Below are positions 1-10,553 of a stretch of 64,000 nucleotides of DNA, one piece after another. The translations under genes were made by a program, and so were the position numbers. Under the pieces are notes generated by a model. That model did no database searches. It was given only the letters and a program-made list of their open reading frames with translations, and was not told the DNA's origin. Positions within the stretch are counted from its first letter, which is position 1, and every line of letters begins with the position of its first letter. Origin of the DNA: Linum tenue (lineage: Eukaryota; Streptophyta; Magnoliopsida; Malpighiales; Linaceae); NCBI GenBank assembly GCA_946122785.1, contig CAMGYJ010000008.1, forward strand, positions 11,867,475 to 11,931,474, read 5' to 3'.

Positions 1-1050
1 ATGACAACTAGTTGGGAACTATCAAAAACTAAGCTCCGTGATCGACTATACAACATTATTTACTAGTAGTAAGTCCTCCAAGTATTTATGTCTGAAGAGA
101 GTCGTCTCATTTGATCAAGTTAGATGTGAGAATTCGTTAGAGGAGGAGATCGAGAGAGCCGTGACGAATTACCAATATATGATGGAATAAGGAGATGTTT
201 GTAGGATGATGGTAAGTGGGTTTTGCCCTACAACTAGTTGTCGATGTCCTATGACATTATGTGTTTTCGGTTTATTGCATGATCTTGTTTGCAAAATGTA
301 TAAAATTTGGGGGGGAAAGGAACATGCTTGAAAATGGCCAACCTGCAAAATAGGACCATTTAGATACCCATGGCCATAGGGGACCCTAATAATACAAGGT
401 TGCCCTCCACCACCACCCCTTTTGCCTATAAAGGAAATATATTAGGGGCTCCCCCAAGGGCCATCAATTGATTCATATATTTCTCTTATATTGATTCTAA
501 TATAGTAGTTGACTTTAATAGGTTTGTTAATGTGTATGGGCAAGGCAATGGCTTCTTGATCATTTCATGTGAATCCTACAAAGCATAAGTAGATGTCATA
601 CACTACTTAGGCAGGGTCGATGATTTTCCCTTTTTTTTTTGGTTTGGATCACCTATAAAGATTAAAAGTTCCATTCCTAAGCTAAACTAAGGTGTAAAGA
701 AATCTTATCCATTGTTAATATCGATGAATATGTAAACGATTGATCCCTTTTTAATTTTATCGGCCTCCTACGTCTACTTCACCTTCAAGCAGATTCGAAG
801 CTTCGAGCTATATAAGTGAATTTCATGACACCCTCTTGTCACATGAGATCAGTGACACTCCAAAAATTATATATTAGTATGTTGCGTATGCACAAGATGT
901 GAAAACCATTAGCAAGTTCCATTATTTATGTGTATAACAATGTTATCTTTTGTTATCGATAATACGCTCTAGTTCTTACATAAATAAAACCAAAACACAA
1001 TACTCATATGGATTTGGAAAAACAGATTAATTTGAAAATAGTGTGTTATG
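1..1050. other. AT-rich intergenic sequence, no gene seen
   Basis: No coding region, RNA gene or clear repeat is visible in this stretch. It has a T run near 630-640 and ordinary AT-rich spacer composition. Its last five bases before the retrotransposon (1051-1055, CTATC) are one copy of that element's target duplication. Confidence 0.5.
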
Positions 1051-1055
1051 CTATC

Positions 1056-1619
1056 TGTTGGGGGTATTACCCAGCGAGCTAGGGGACAAAGGCCAAAAGA
1101 GTAAAATACCAAGAGCCAGGTGGCGGCCAACCGGCTGGTGGACCACGGCCTGGGGCGCCTGTCAGGTGTCAGGAGTCTGACAGGGCGGTTAGCTGTCACA
1201 CAGAACACCAAAAGCCAGGTGGCGACCAACTGGGTGATGGACCACGGCCTGCGGGCGCCTGTCGTGTGTCAGGAGCCTGGCAGAGCTGTGGAATGCCAGT
1301 CAGGTGTCAGGAGCCTGACAGGGCGGTTAGCTGTCTGGGGGCGCAGAGCATTGAATGAGGGAGGTGACGTGGCGGAGATCAACCTCGGGTTCGGTGAGTA
1401 TAAATAGGGGCAGACGATAGCATTTACGCAGGTTGGTCTCTCTCACAAAAACTACTCTCAAGCACTTATCTCTCTAGAAAAGTGCACTGACTTGAGCTTC
1501 GGAGTGCTAACGGGTCGACCAAGGCCCTTAGGCGCTTGTGGGTGCAGGTTCCAGGCGCCCGGGTGACGGAAAAGTGTAAAGGTGAAGGATAAGCGCTCGG
1601 TGGTATCGAGGCACAAACA
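1056..1619 (+). repeat. 5' LTR
   Basis: Begins TGTTGGGGG, ends CAAACA, and matches 10913-11476 except for one base. A TATA box lies at 1399-1406, so U3 is roughly 1056-1425 and R starts a little downstream. U3 holds internal duplications: a unit starting AGCCAGGTGGCG is present near 1110 and again near 1214, and the segment with GTCAGGAG and AGGGCGGTTAGCTGTC occurs near 1160 and 1305. These look like amplified enhancer modules. A 95-codon open frame (1120-1407) inside this repeat is not considered a gene. Confidence 0.97.
1399..1406 (+). promoter_or_regulatory. TATA box of the LTR promoter
   Basis: TATAAATA sits in the GC-rich LTR context GAGTATAAATAGGGGCAG, about 340 bp into the LTR, a normal place for the element's RNA polymerase II promoter. 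The same box recurs in the 3' LTR at 11256-11263. Confidence 0.8.
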
Positions 1620-1642
1620 ATTGGCGCGCCAGGAAGGGGGCG
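1620..1642 (+). promoter_or_regulatory. Primer-binding site for reverse transcription
   Basis: Two bases after the LTR end the sequence reads TGGCGCGCCAGG (from 1622), starting with the TGG that pairs with a tRNA 3' CCA end. I cannot assign the tRNA by eye; a comparison with the host tRNA set would decide it. Confidence 0.7.
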
Positions 1643-1666
1643 AAGGCGCACGAAAACGGTAGGCGC

Positions 1667-4600
1667 ATGGAAAACATGAACGAAGGGAACGATGGAGAAG
1701 GCAATTCCAGGTCGGGGAACTCGGACCACGAAGGAGGCGAGCGTCAACTGAGTCAAGAGAGGAGCATGGAGGGGGAGGGACAAGGAAGCCCTAGGCGCCT
1801 GTCCGCTGATGATGGCGAGTCTTTGACGAAAAGAGAGTTGTTTCGAATCATAGCCGACCAAGATCGGGCCATAGCGGCGCTCAAGAGGGAGTTGGAAGGG
1901 GAACGAAGTGAAGATGTGATGATGTACAGCCCAGGGGCGAGAAAGCGGGAAAGAATGGGGGAAGATTCGGAGTCTCTGCAATACGGTCCGCCGTATGCCA
2001 CCGAGCAGGGGCAGGACGCGTTTGGGCGCCCACGAGAGGGGAGGCTAAATATCGAGCGCGCGCAAACAGGCCCAGAGGACGTATGGGCGCCTAGGAGGAT
2101 TGCTCGAAGGTTTGGTGTTCGGCAGCCTCTGGCGCGGCGCATCCTAATGGAGCCGGCGGGAACTACGATCCCCCCGTTGCCGAGTTATGATGGAGTGGCT
2201 GACCCGGAAGACCACCTGAATAGCTACTTTACTAAGATGCAGCTCTATAACAGCTCCGACGCCACATTGTGCAAGGTGTTTCCATCCACATTCGCAGGCG
2301 TGGTCCTGGATTGGTACCACCAAATTGAGGAGGGGCGCATAGAATGTTTCGAAGAATTTGCTGAGTTGTTTTTGTCCAAATTTGCAAGCCGAAAGCGTCG
2401 AACATTGACCATAGGGGCGTTATTTAAAGTCAAACAGAGGGAAGGAGAGGCGCTCAGAGAGTTTTATGATCGATGGATCTCGGTGGCCATGGCGGTCAAA
2501 GATGTGCAACCAGCAGTATTAGGGGTCTGCTTGGACGCCTGCACCTCAAGTGAAGAGCTATGCCGGGTCCTGTCCAAGCGAGATGTAGTATCCACCGAAG
2601 ACCTTGACCGAAGAGTACAAAAGGTGATTATGTTGGAAGAAACTTTGGCGGCGCGAAGGGCTGAAAAGAGGCGCCTAAGAGGTGATGAAGGCGAGGTAAG
2701 GCAGGCGCCCATACCAGGTCCCGGAAATTTCGTCCCACCAAGGAGACCAGATGCGCCACGCCCTGTGACGAGGAGTGCTGCGAATTTTACAGAGTACAAT
2801 GATACCCTCAAAAATGTGCTACAATATGTGAAGGATAGGGGCTACCATATAAGGTGGCCGGGGCCCATGCGCGGCCAGCCTAACGAAAAAAATCTTGACA
2901 GATATTGTGACTTCCATCGCGATAAGGGGCATCACACGGCCGACTGTTACCAACTGAAGTCCGAACTACAAACTTTAGCTGACAAGGGCATGCTCAACGA
3001 CTTCGTCAGAAGGATGGAAGACAGGACGCATCGAACCTATGTGACGAGGCAGGTGCCGGAACAGAGGAGGGCGCCTGAAGAACCAAGAGCCCAAACCGTG
3101 GTGCCGCCCACGGCCAGAGAAGTGCCTAAAGAACCAGAAACTGAGCCGGCGCCTATTATTCCGCCACCACCGTTTGAGGTAGATCAAGAGGGAGAACCTA
3201 GCCGTGTAAGGCTTACAGTCGAGTCCATAACGGGTACCCTTGACTTGAGAGAGAAGTTGGAGAGATCTAGGCGCCTGCGAGCTGCGTCGCTTGAAGCCAG
3301 GGAAGCCGTGCACATCCACTTTAATCAGGAACCGGATGAGGCGTGCCAAGTCCCGTCGGAAGAGGCTCTTGAGATACAAGGGGTGATAGCCGGATGTAAA
3401 GTGAAGAGAATGTTGGTAGACACAGGCAGCTCTATGGATGTCCTCTTCAAGAGCACCTTCGAACGAATGCAGCTGGCACCTGAGTTGGTGCGTCCCTCAA
3501 ATTCGGTGTTGGTCGGATTCTCGGGGGCACCTGCTCAAGTCATCGGGCGCGTACGCCTCCCTGTGACTCTGGGGGACGAAGCGCATTGCGTAACGCATGC
3601 GGTGGAGTTTGGCATCGTTGACTGTCCCTCGCCATACAATGTGATACTTGGCCGACCTCTTTTGGCGCAATTCAATGGGGTAGCCTCGACGTGCCATCAG
3701 ACGCTGAAGTTCGTCGCTCCTCAAGGCGTAGGCGTCTCGCGAGGAAGGAATGTCCCGCGATATGCAAGAGAAGAGGACTCAAAGAATCGAGGTCGGAAGC
3801 ATAGACTGAATATCGTAGACATCCGTCCGGAGGAGGCGCCCAGGGCAGAGCCAGTAGATGATGAAATGGCTGTTATATTGGATGAGGGGCGCCCAGACCA
3901 GGTAATACGAATATCATCACAGGCGCCAGAGGCTATGCGAGCGCCCTTAATTGAGTTACTGCGAGAATTCGGAGAATTGTTTGCATGGAGCGCTCGGGAT
4001 ATGCCCGGAGTGTCCCCCGAAGTTGCGGCACATAGGCTGGCAGTGGAAGAAGGTAAGAGGCCGGTGCAACAAAAGCGACGAAACTTGACCCCCGAGAAAG
4101 AAGAGGCGCTCCGGCATGAAGTTGATAGGTTGCGAGAAGCGGGGTTTGTGGAGGAGGCAAGGTACATCACGTGGCTCTCCAATGTAGTGTTTGTCCCCAA
4201 GCCGTCGGGAGATTGGAGGATGTGCGTGGACTTTACTAACCTCAACCGGGCGTGCCCGACGGATGCTTACCCTATGCCACGCATCGACTTGCTGGTAGAT
4301 GCGACGGCGTATCACGAAGCGCTCAGTTTCTTGGACATGTTTTCAGGCTATCATCAGATCCCTATGGTAGAGGAGGACCGGGCGAAAACGGCCTTCATGA
4401 CGCCTTTTGGCAACTTTTGCTATCGTGTCATGGCATTTGGTTTAAAGAATACAGGCGCCACTTACCAACGTATGGTAAACCAAGTCTTCCGCGAGCAGAT
4501 AGGGAGAAACGTGGAAGCATATGTTGATGATTTGATAGTGAAGAGCAAGAGGCGCCTAGATCATATCCTGGACCTCCGAGAAACTTTCGAGACAATGCGC

Positions 4601-7111
4601 CGATTCAATTTGAGGCTTAACCCCAAAAAGTGTGTGTTCTTTGCGGAGGCGGGAAAGTTCTTGGGTTTCATGATAACCAAAAGGGGGATTGAGGCCAATC
4701 CCAGGCAGGTGGAGGCCATCAAGAACTTGGCGCCCCCGAGAACGACGAAAGAAGTGCAAGTGTTGACGGGAAGGCTGGCGGCGTTGGGACGGTTCATTCC
4801 GCGAGCCTCGGACCGGGGCGCCCCCTTTTTCAAGGTATTGAAAAAGGCCACCAAGTTTCGATGGACAGAAGAATGCAACAAGGCGTTTGAAGAATTGAAG
4901 GGGCTACTCATAGCGCCTACGGTAATGACCGCGCCTAGAGCCAAGGAAGTGCTATACTTGTACATAGCGGTGTCCCACATCGCTGTGAGCGCTGTACTGA
5001 TATCCAAAGACTCGTTAACGAATGAAGAGCGACCGGTGTATTACGTCAGCCGCACCATGGTTGGCCATGAGACGCGATATGCACCCATAGAGAAGGCGGC
5101 TTTGGCGGTAGTAATGGCCGCGAACAAGCTCAGACCTTATTTTCAGGCTCATAGCATCGTGGTGCTCACCAACCTGCCACTAAGGACGGTTCTTGGATCA
5201 ATGGATGTGTCTGGGCGCCTGGTGAAGTGGGCCGTGCAATTAAGTGAGTTTGATATAAGTTACGCGCCCCGTCCAGCTGTTAAAGCTCAAGTGTTGGCAG
5301 ACTTCATGGCCGAAGGTGTGGCCGACGGAGGGCCGGGCATTGAAGAATGCTGGCAAGTACATGTGGATGGAGCAGCAAGTCGGGCAGGCGCAGGGGCCGG
5401 CATGGTGCTCGTTAGCCCTTTAGGCGCCCTTCATGAAATTGCCCTTCGTTTTGCGACCCTCAAAACGAACAATGCGGCTGAGTACGAGGCTGTTCTGGCC
5501 GGACTTCATTATGCGAGGGAGCTGGGCGCCCAAAGGGTTAATGTGAAAACTGACTCAGCGCTGGTGGTCAATCAGCTGAACGAAGTTTACGAAGTGAAAG
5601 AGGAGGCTCTATGTGCCTATGTGCAATCCGTGCGGAAGAGGTGCGCTTGGTTTCGAGAGGTAACTTTTACGCATGTCCCGAGAGAGGAGAATGCTCATGC
5701 AGACGCTTTGTCTAAGTTGGCTACGGCTTTAGACTTTGAGGAGAGTCGGACGGTGATCGTGGCAAAAGAAGTCCCACACGAAGAGGTGGTAATGGCCTCC
5801 ATCCTATCGGGAGCGCAAGAAGGATGGATGGCACCAATTCGCCTCTTCCTAACGCAGGGAGTCGTACCGGAGAACCCAAAGGACGCCTGGCGCCTTCGTC
5901 GGAAGGCAGCTCGATGTACCATCGTGGATGATGTGTTATACAAGAGATCACATTCCGGCGCCTATTTGAGATGCCTTACCGAGGCAGAGGGGTTAGAGGC
6001 GATCAACGAGGTGCACCAAGGAACGTGTGGCATGCATGCAGGCGCCCGCAGTCTGGAGAAAATTTTGCTCCGACAAGGATATTATTGGCCAACAATGCGA
6101 AGGGACGCAGGGAGACACGTGACATCATGCCACCAATGCCAAATCCATGCTAACGACATTCATCTCCCAGCGGCACCTATGCAGGGAAATGTGGGCGCCT
6201 GGCCCTTCGCTCAGTGGGGCATGGACCTGTTGGGACCATTTCCGAGGGCGCCTGGTCAGTACAAGTACTTAATTGTCGCGGTTGATTACTTCACCAAATG
6301 GATTGAAGCAGAGCCATTGGCCTCAATCACCGAGGCGCAAGTGCGGAAGTTCACAAGGAAGAACATCTTTACGCGTTTTGGGCTCCCGGAATCCATCATC
6401 ACTGACCATGGAAAGCAATTTGATTGCAAAAAGTTCATTGAGTTTTGCGATGAAAATGGGGTCGTGTTAAGGTTCTCTTCAGTGGCCTACCCTCAAGCCA
6501 ACGGACAAGCCGAGGCAGCAAACAAGAGTATTTTGCACGGCTTACACACGAGATTGGCAGAAGCCAAGGGAAGATGGGTTGAAGAATTACCGAGTGTTCT
6601 ATGGGCGCACAGGACTTCCTTCAAAGTAGCCACGGGTGAAACACCCTTCGCGCTAACTTATGGTAGCGAAGCGGTGTTGCCTGTCGAGATGTGTGTCCCA
6701 ACTTTCAGGATGACCCATCGAAGTGAGTCTATGGAGGCCCAAGAGCGTATTGATGAGCTGGACTTATTGGACGAGCGCCGAGAGATGGCGGTGTTGCGAT
6801 TGGAGGCAATGAAGGGTCAAGTGGCAAGGTACTACAACAAGAAGATGAAGGCGCACAACCTCATGAAAGGTAGCCTTGTCCTAAAGGGGGATTTCCGCCC
6901 AAAAGCGGCCGAAGGGAAGTTGGCTCCAAAGTGGAAAGGGCCATACCGCATTCAAGAGGTCATTGGTCCAAGTACATTCAAGTTGGAACACCTATCAGGC
7001 AAGAAGGTCAAAAGGACGTGGAATGCACAGAATTTGCGCAAATATGAGGCGCCTGAAGCGGAGACAAGTACCATGCAAGGAGCAGAAGAACAGGCGCCTG
7101 AAGATGAGTAG
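1667..7111 (+). CDS. gag-pol: Gag-Pol polyprotein of a Tat-type Ty3/gypsy element
   Basis: A single 1814-residue frame with no stop or frameshift. Domains in order: gag core about residues 173-330; zinc knuckle about 412-427 with spacing C-X2-H-X4-H-X4-C; aspartic protease with DTGSS near 584; reverse transcriptase about 810-1010 with YVDD near 951; gypsy-type RNase H about 1095-1210; a second RNase H about 1228-1352 (HVDGAAS, then NNAAEYEA, then HADALSKLA); integrase with an H-H-C-C finger about 1445-1490 and a DD35E core (D in MDLLGPF, D in TDHGKQ, E in GQAEA, exactly 35 residues between the last two); C-terminal part about 1750. In the first RNase H the usual TDAS motif reads YIAVS and TDH reads TNL, so its catalytic acids appear lost, while the second RNase H keeps its acidic residues. 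Gag and pol share one frame, so product ratio must be set by processing. The ATG at 1667 is 47 bp after the LTR. Confidence 0.96.
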   Translation: MENMNEGNDGEGNSRSGNSDHEGGERQLSQERSMEGEGQGSPRRLSADDGESLTKRELFRIIADQDRAIAALKRELEGERSEDVMMYSPGARKRERMGEDSESLQYGPPYATEQGQDAFGRPREGRLNIERAQTGPEDVWAPRRIARRFGVRQPLARRILMEPAGTTIPPLPSYDGVADPEDHLNSYFTKMQLYNSSDATLCKVFPSTFAGVVLDWYHQIEEGRIECFEEFAELFLSKFASRKRRTLTIGALFKVKQREGEALREFYDRWISVAMAVKDVQPAVLGVCLDACTSSEELCRVLSKRDVVSTEDLDRRVQKVIMLEETLAARRAEKRRLRGDEGEVRQAPIPGPGNFVPPRRPDAPRPVTRSAANFTEYNDTLKNVLQYVKDRGYHIRWPGPMRGQPNEKNLDRYCDFHRDKGHHTADCYQLKSELQTLADKGMLNDFVRRMEDRTHRTYVTRQVPEQRRAPEEPRAQTVVPPTAREVPKEPETEPAPIIPPPPFEVDQEGEPSRVRLTVESITGTLDLREKLERSRRLRAASLEAREAVHIHFNQEPDEACQVPSEEALEIQGVIAGCKVKRMLVDTGSSMDVLFKSTFERMQLAPELVRPSNSVLVGFSGAPAQVIGRVRLPVTLGDEAHCVTHAVEFGIVDCPSPYNVILGRPLLAQFNGVASTCHQTLKFVAPQGVGVSRGRNVPRYAREEDSKNRGRKHRLNIVDIRPEEAPRAEPVDDEMAVILDEGRPDQVIRISSQAPEAMRAPLIELLREFGELFAWSARDMPGVSPEVAAHRLAVEEGKRPVQQKRRNLTPEKEEALRHEVDRLREAGFVEEARYITWLSNVVFVPKPSGDWRMCVDFTNLNRACPTDAYPMPRIDLLVDATAYHEALSFLDMFSGYHQIPMVEEDRAKTAFMTPFGNFCYRVMAFGLKNTGATYQRMVNQVFREQIGRNVEAYVDDLIVKSKRRLDHILDLRETFETMRRFNLRLNPKKCVFFAEAGKFLGFMITKRGIEANPRQVEAIKNLAPPRTTKEVQVLTGRLAALGRFIPRASDRGAPFFKVLKKATKFRWTEECNKAFEELKGLLIAPTVMTAPRAKEVLYLYIAVSHIAVSAVLISKDSLTNEERPVYYVSRTMVGHETRYAPIEKAALAVVMAANKLRPYFQAHSIVVLTNLPLRTVLGSMDVSGRLVKWAVQLSEFDISYAPRPAVKAQVLADFMAEGVADGGPGIEECWQVHVDGAASRAGAGAGMVLVSPLGALHEIALRFATLKTNNAAEYEAVLAGLHYARELGAQRVNVKTDSALVVNQLNEVYEVKEEALCAYVQSVRKRCAWFREVTFTHVPREENAHADALSKLATALDFEESRTVIVAKEVPHEEVVMASILSGAQEGWMAPIRLFLTQGVVPENPKDAWRLRRKAARCTIVDDVLYKRSHSGAYLRCLTEAEGLEAINEVHQGTCGMHAGARSLEKILLRQGYYWPTMRRDAGRHVTSCHQCQIHANDIHLPAAPMQGNVGAWPFAQWGMDLLGPFPRAPGQYKYLIVAVDYFTKWIEAEPLASITEAQVRKFTRKNIFTRFGLPESIITDHGKQFDCKKFIEFCDENGVVLRFSSVAYPQANGQAEAANKSILHGLHTRLAEAKGRWVEELPSVLWAHRTSFKVATGETPFALTYGSEAVLPVEMCVPTFRMTHRSESMEAQERIDELDLLDERREMAVLRLEAMKGQVARYYNKKMKAHNLMKGSLVLKGDFRPKAAEGKLAPKWKGPYRIQEVIGPSTFKLEHLSGKKVKRTWNAQNLRKYEAPEAETSTMQGAEEQAPEDE

Positions 7112-7638
7112 ACATGCAAGACTAGTACATTTTATGGCGGAGTTGTGTTTTTCTTGTGTGTTATGTTTTCCAAAGCGCCCAGTTTTGCGCCCGCCTTATC
7201 CCGTAAAGCGCCCTACTCGCGCCCTCTCCATGTAAAGCGCCCCAGATTTGCGCCCCAACTTTTTGGAATCGGATTAATTATTATACGTGAAAGCGGATAT
7301 CTAAAGAGGTAGTAACACTGCGCCCACCTTATTGCGCCCCACGTAGCGCCCATACCATTTGCGCCCAGTATCGTATTCTAAGTAATCCTAAATTAAAGCG
7401 CCCAAAAATAGCGCCCGGCAAAGCTAAGTCTAGCAAAGCGCCATGTTTCGCGCCCGCCTTTTGCAAAAGCGCCCTAACATTGCGCCCTCACAAGAAAAAC
7501 GAAGCTTGGTAATAAAGGGAAAATTAATGTGGAAGTAAAGCCAATTGGCAAGGAAACATAAATTCTTATATATAAAAAACAATACGCAAGGAAAGGCATT
7601 ACAAGATAAGCAAAAGATAACACCCGAGGACAGCTAAT
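7112..7638. repeat. Spacer with a GCGCC-motif array
   Basis: No gene. Between about 7174 and 7490 the pentamer GCGCC occurs 16 times, usually as GCGCCC, and is preceded by either AAA or TT. Spacing is irregular (roughly 10-60 bp), so this is dispersed motif enrichment and not a simple tandem repeat. It lies between the gag-pol stop and the 3' end of the antisense gene and could affect termination or 3' processing of both transcripts. Confidence 0.75.
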
Positions 7639-10178
7639 CTACTCGGCGCCTGAATTCGCATCCCCAGCACTAGGCGCCCTAGGAGAAGGAGAGGTGGGAG
7701 CTGATGGCTCGGGCGCCTCACTTGTCCCGCGAGGCGTCTCCATCCCGCCGATCACATACTCGGCCATCTCCGAGAGATCCCAAGTAAGGTCAGGATGGTC
7801 CTTCTGCAGCTTTCCCCGCAGGATTTCAATGCCGGTCAGGACGGCATTGGCGCACATGGACTTCCCGGTCTCCGACTCCATCAGGTTGTCTAAGGATTGC
7901 CGAAGTTCGGAAATTTCTTTCCGGGCCCTCTTCAAGGATTTCTCGCTCTCCTTGTGGGCGTCCTTCAGCCTCCTCTTCTCCTCCTTAAGGATGTCGATTT
8001 CACTGGCCTGGGCGCCAGCTTCCTGCGCCAGCACATCCTTCTCGGCCTGCAGGGTGGCCAGTTTATTGCGCTCCTCGTCCAGGGCGCCTTGCAGACGAGA
8101 CAACTCCATGGTGGCCGTCATCTAGGCTTCCTCACATTCCTTCGCAAACTGCTCGCGGCGTGCAGTTGCGTTCTCCAGATCCAACTTCAGCTGAGCAGCC
8201 GAAGAGGAAGCCTCGAGCGCCTCCCTTTTCGTCTCATTGAGGCGTCGGGCGCCTCTTTCAGCAAAAAGAAGGATCTGCCACCATTGGAAAAGGGTCAGCA
8301 AGTTGTGCAAAATAACAAGTAGAAAGGATATGAAAATACAAGTGCGAAGAAGCATACCTTAGCGCCCACTTGGGCTAATTCAGCAAAATGGTGATCACTG
8401 GTCACCTCGGATGGTACTTGCCAGGACTTGGCGGCCGCGATTGCCAAGCCCATGGCACACCCTCGGTCAACGGCGACCAAGGGGGAACAGTTCATGTTGA
8501 CCCGTCCCACCTCGGTACGCCGTGGCCGAAAGATGGGGGGGGCGCCCGTCGGGGCCAACATAGCGCCCCTCTTCATTCAGATGAATTCGGGCGTTCTCCA
8601 CCGCCTCCGCCTCCACGCCCACCTCATCGTAGGCGTCCTCCTCGCAGGCGTCCTCCTCGCCTACCTTCTTCTTGCCCTTGGCGGCCCTTTTACTGGCCGA
8701 GGTTAAGGGGGAGCCCGCCCTCTTCCCCTTGCGGAGCAAAGGCTCCTCTTCCTCTTCCTCTTCCGCGGAGTTAACCTCCTTATCCGCGGGGTCGACATCA
8801 GGCGTCCCCTCGCCTTCTTCCGGGGCGGACGACGCCACGCTTGCCGTGTGCGCCTGAGCGGTGCCACCCTTCACCGCCCTCTTCTTCCCTTTCTTTTTCT
8901 TGGGGACGACGGGCGGCGCCTGTGATTGGGTGGCAGGTACCGCTGGTTGACGGAGCGCCTCTTGCTGGGCAGGCGCCCCTTGCTGGGAAGATGCCGCCGC
9001 AGCCGCCACCATAGTCGCCAGCTTACTTTTCATAAGCTTAGCGATGCTCGAGTAGTCCGCCCCTGCATATGACAAAAATGAGTTAGTACATAACGCAAAA
9101 ACAAGAAAAAAAAGGGATAAGGACGCAGAACACCTAGACGCCTACACACCATCGTTATAATAAGCCTGAATAATAGGCGGACGATTCTCGGCGGGGCGTA
9201 AGTCAACAGGCTCCCCATCGCAAATTAAGGGGGCGTCTGCCTCCTCAGATGCTGTCAAAACCACCTCCTTATTAAAATCATCGACCTGGCCCAACGCCCA
9301 TCTCCTAATGAAGGCGCCCCCACTCGCAAAGAAGGAGTCCTGATAAGCCTTCATGAAGAAAAAACCGTTGAACCAGCTTCGGTTCAACTTGGGGCATTTC
9401 TTCACGAAATGATAGGGGCGCTTCTTGCGTTTCTGGAGAGAAAGGCAATTGTCGAGGGGCACCATTTTGAAGAAGTATCTAAATAAATTGAAGGTAGGCT
9501 CCACGTTGTGCTCCCGGCACCTCAATTTGAACAAGATGACGACCGTTATGACCGAGGGAGAGAGGCGCCCGAGGGGGCAGGCGCAAGTTGTCAGGATCCC
9601 CTCCATGATTGAGTCAAGGGGAAACTGCAGCCCGAAGCGAAAATATTCCTGATAAATCCCGATCCATTTCGGGCCACAGACGCCCACCCGAGACAGAGGC
9701 GAGGGGGGCGCATACCACCAGTCTCGGGGAAGTTGGAGGCTGGTCACCAACTCGTGAACATGCTCCAAGGTGACTGTGGACGTGTGCTTCGGCCCGGCCA
9801 CCTCGAAGGATAGATGAGACGTCTCGGCAGGCAGATGATCGGGAGGAAAACACTTCTCCCATGAGGTAATCTTGTAAGACCCGTCGGCCGGCACAAACCC
9901 AGGCGCCGAGGAACTCGACGGCCCGGCAGACGATGATGGTCCACCAAATGCTGAAGCAGGCGCCCGCTCTAAACCAACAAATGACCCAGACGCAACGTGG
10001 ACAAGGGGTAAGTGACGCCCCTACTCTAAGTGACTAGAGTAAAAACTCAACGAAATCGACGAAAGGAGAAGGACAACTTACCACGTTGAACTGGGCGCCT
10101 TGCTTCACCGCCGTCGCCCGAGGCGCCTGCGCCCGAGGCGCCGGGTGCAGAAGTCTTGTCTTGTTGTGGAGACGACAT
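7639..10178 (-). pseudogene. Antisense four-exon gene of the retrotransposon, PF04195-like protein, disrupted
   Basis: Reads opposite to gag-pol. Predicted exons: 10178-10082 (ATG; donor GTAAGT), 9968-9150 (acceptor TTTAG; donor GTGTGT), 9062-8358 (acceptor ATGCAG; donor GTATGC) and 8274-7639. Phases agree at all three junctions. Exon 2 holds a stretch around GIYQEYFRFGLQFPLDS that resembles the plant 'putative gypsy type transposon' family (PF04195), followed by KR-rich and aromatic segments. Exon 3 is acidic and KR-rich and looks disordered. Exon 4 encodes a long coiled coil and a Pro/Ser-rich tail. Two defects are visible. The frame changes at an 8-base G/C homopolymer (8535-8542), and the summed exon length is one base over a multiple of three. 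An in-frame TAG also lies at 8122-8124. Antisense genes are known in Grande-type elements, but their function is not. Alternative: the TAG is the true end of a shorter protein. Confidence 0.75.
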
Positions 10179-10324
10179 TTTTTGGACGAGAGTGGTGTCT
10201 TGGACGCGCAAAGCAGAGAGCAAAGGGGACAGAGGTCAGAGCGGAAGCTAGAGAGAAGTCAGAGCAAACTTCTAGAGAGAGGACAAATAGAAGAAAGTGA
10301 CAGCTTCGCAAAAGGGGGGGGGGG

Positions 10325-10366
10325 TATTTAAAGAAAAACAGGGGCTCACCCGTCGCATGACACGTG
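10325..10366 (-). promoter_or_regulatory. Likely promoter of the antisense gene
   Basis: On the minus strand a G-box CACGTG (10361-10366) is followed by a TTTAAATA box (10325-10332), about 150 bp upstream of the antisense ATG at 10178. The order and spacing suit an RNA polymerase II promoter. G-boxes bind bZIP and bHLH factors, so stress or light control is conceivable. An 11-G run separates the box from the leader. Confidence 0.45.
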
Positions 10367-10470
10367 TCAGTCATGCCGAAGGAACCCTTCCGCTCCCCAC
10401 CACCTTTTGGTCTTTTCGCGCGCCACAAAATCACGGGCGGACCTTTGAACTTCCCCCACCCTTTCCTTTT

Positions 10471-10553
10471 CGGGGAAATTTCTCAAATTTCAAATTTCGA
10501 ATTTCAAATTTCGAATCTTGAATTTCGAATTTTCTTTTCTCCAAATTTCCCCG
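10471..10553. repeat. Hairpin of TTCAAATTTCGAA units inside the retrotransposon
   Basis: CGGGGAAATTT at 10471 and its reverse complement AAATTTCCCCG at 10543-10553 enclose alternating ATTTCAAATTTCGAA-like units. The roughly 80-bp stretch can fold as one AT-rich cruciform. It stands out from the GC-rich element around it and lies just upstream of the antisense promoter. Confidence 0.6.

Noticed and set aside
1120..1407. 95-codon frame in the 5' LTR and its twin at 10977-11264
   Set aside because: It lies in U3/R of both LTRs, contains repeated LTR modules and covers the TATA box. Open by GC-rich chance.
3721..4245. Long minus-strand frames under gag-pol
   Set aside because: They mirror the GC-rich reading frame of pol and have no splice or promoter support, unlike the antisense gene at 7639-10178.
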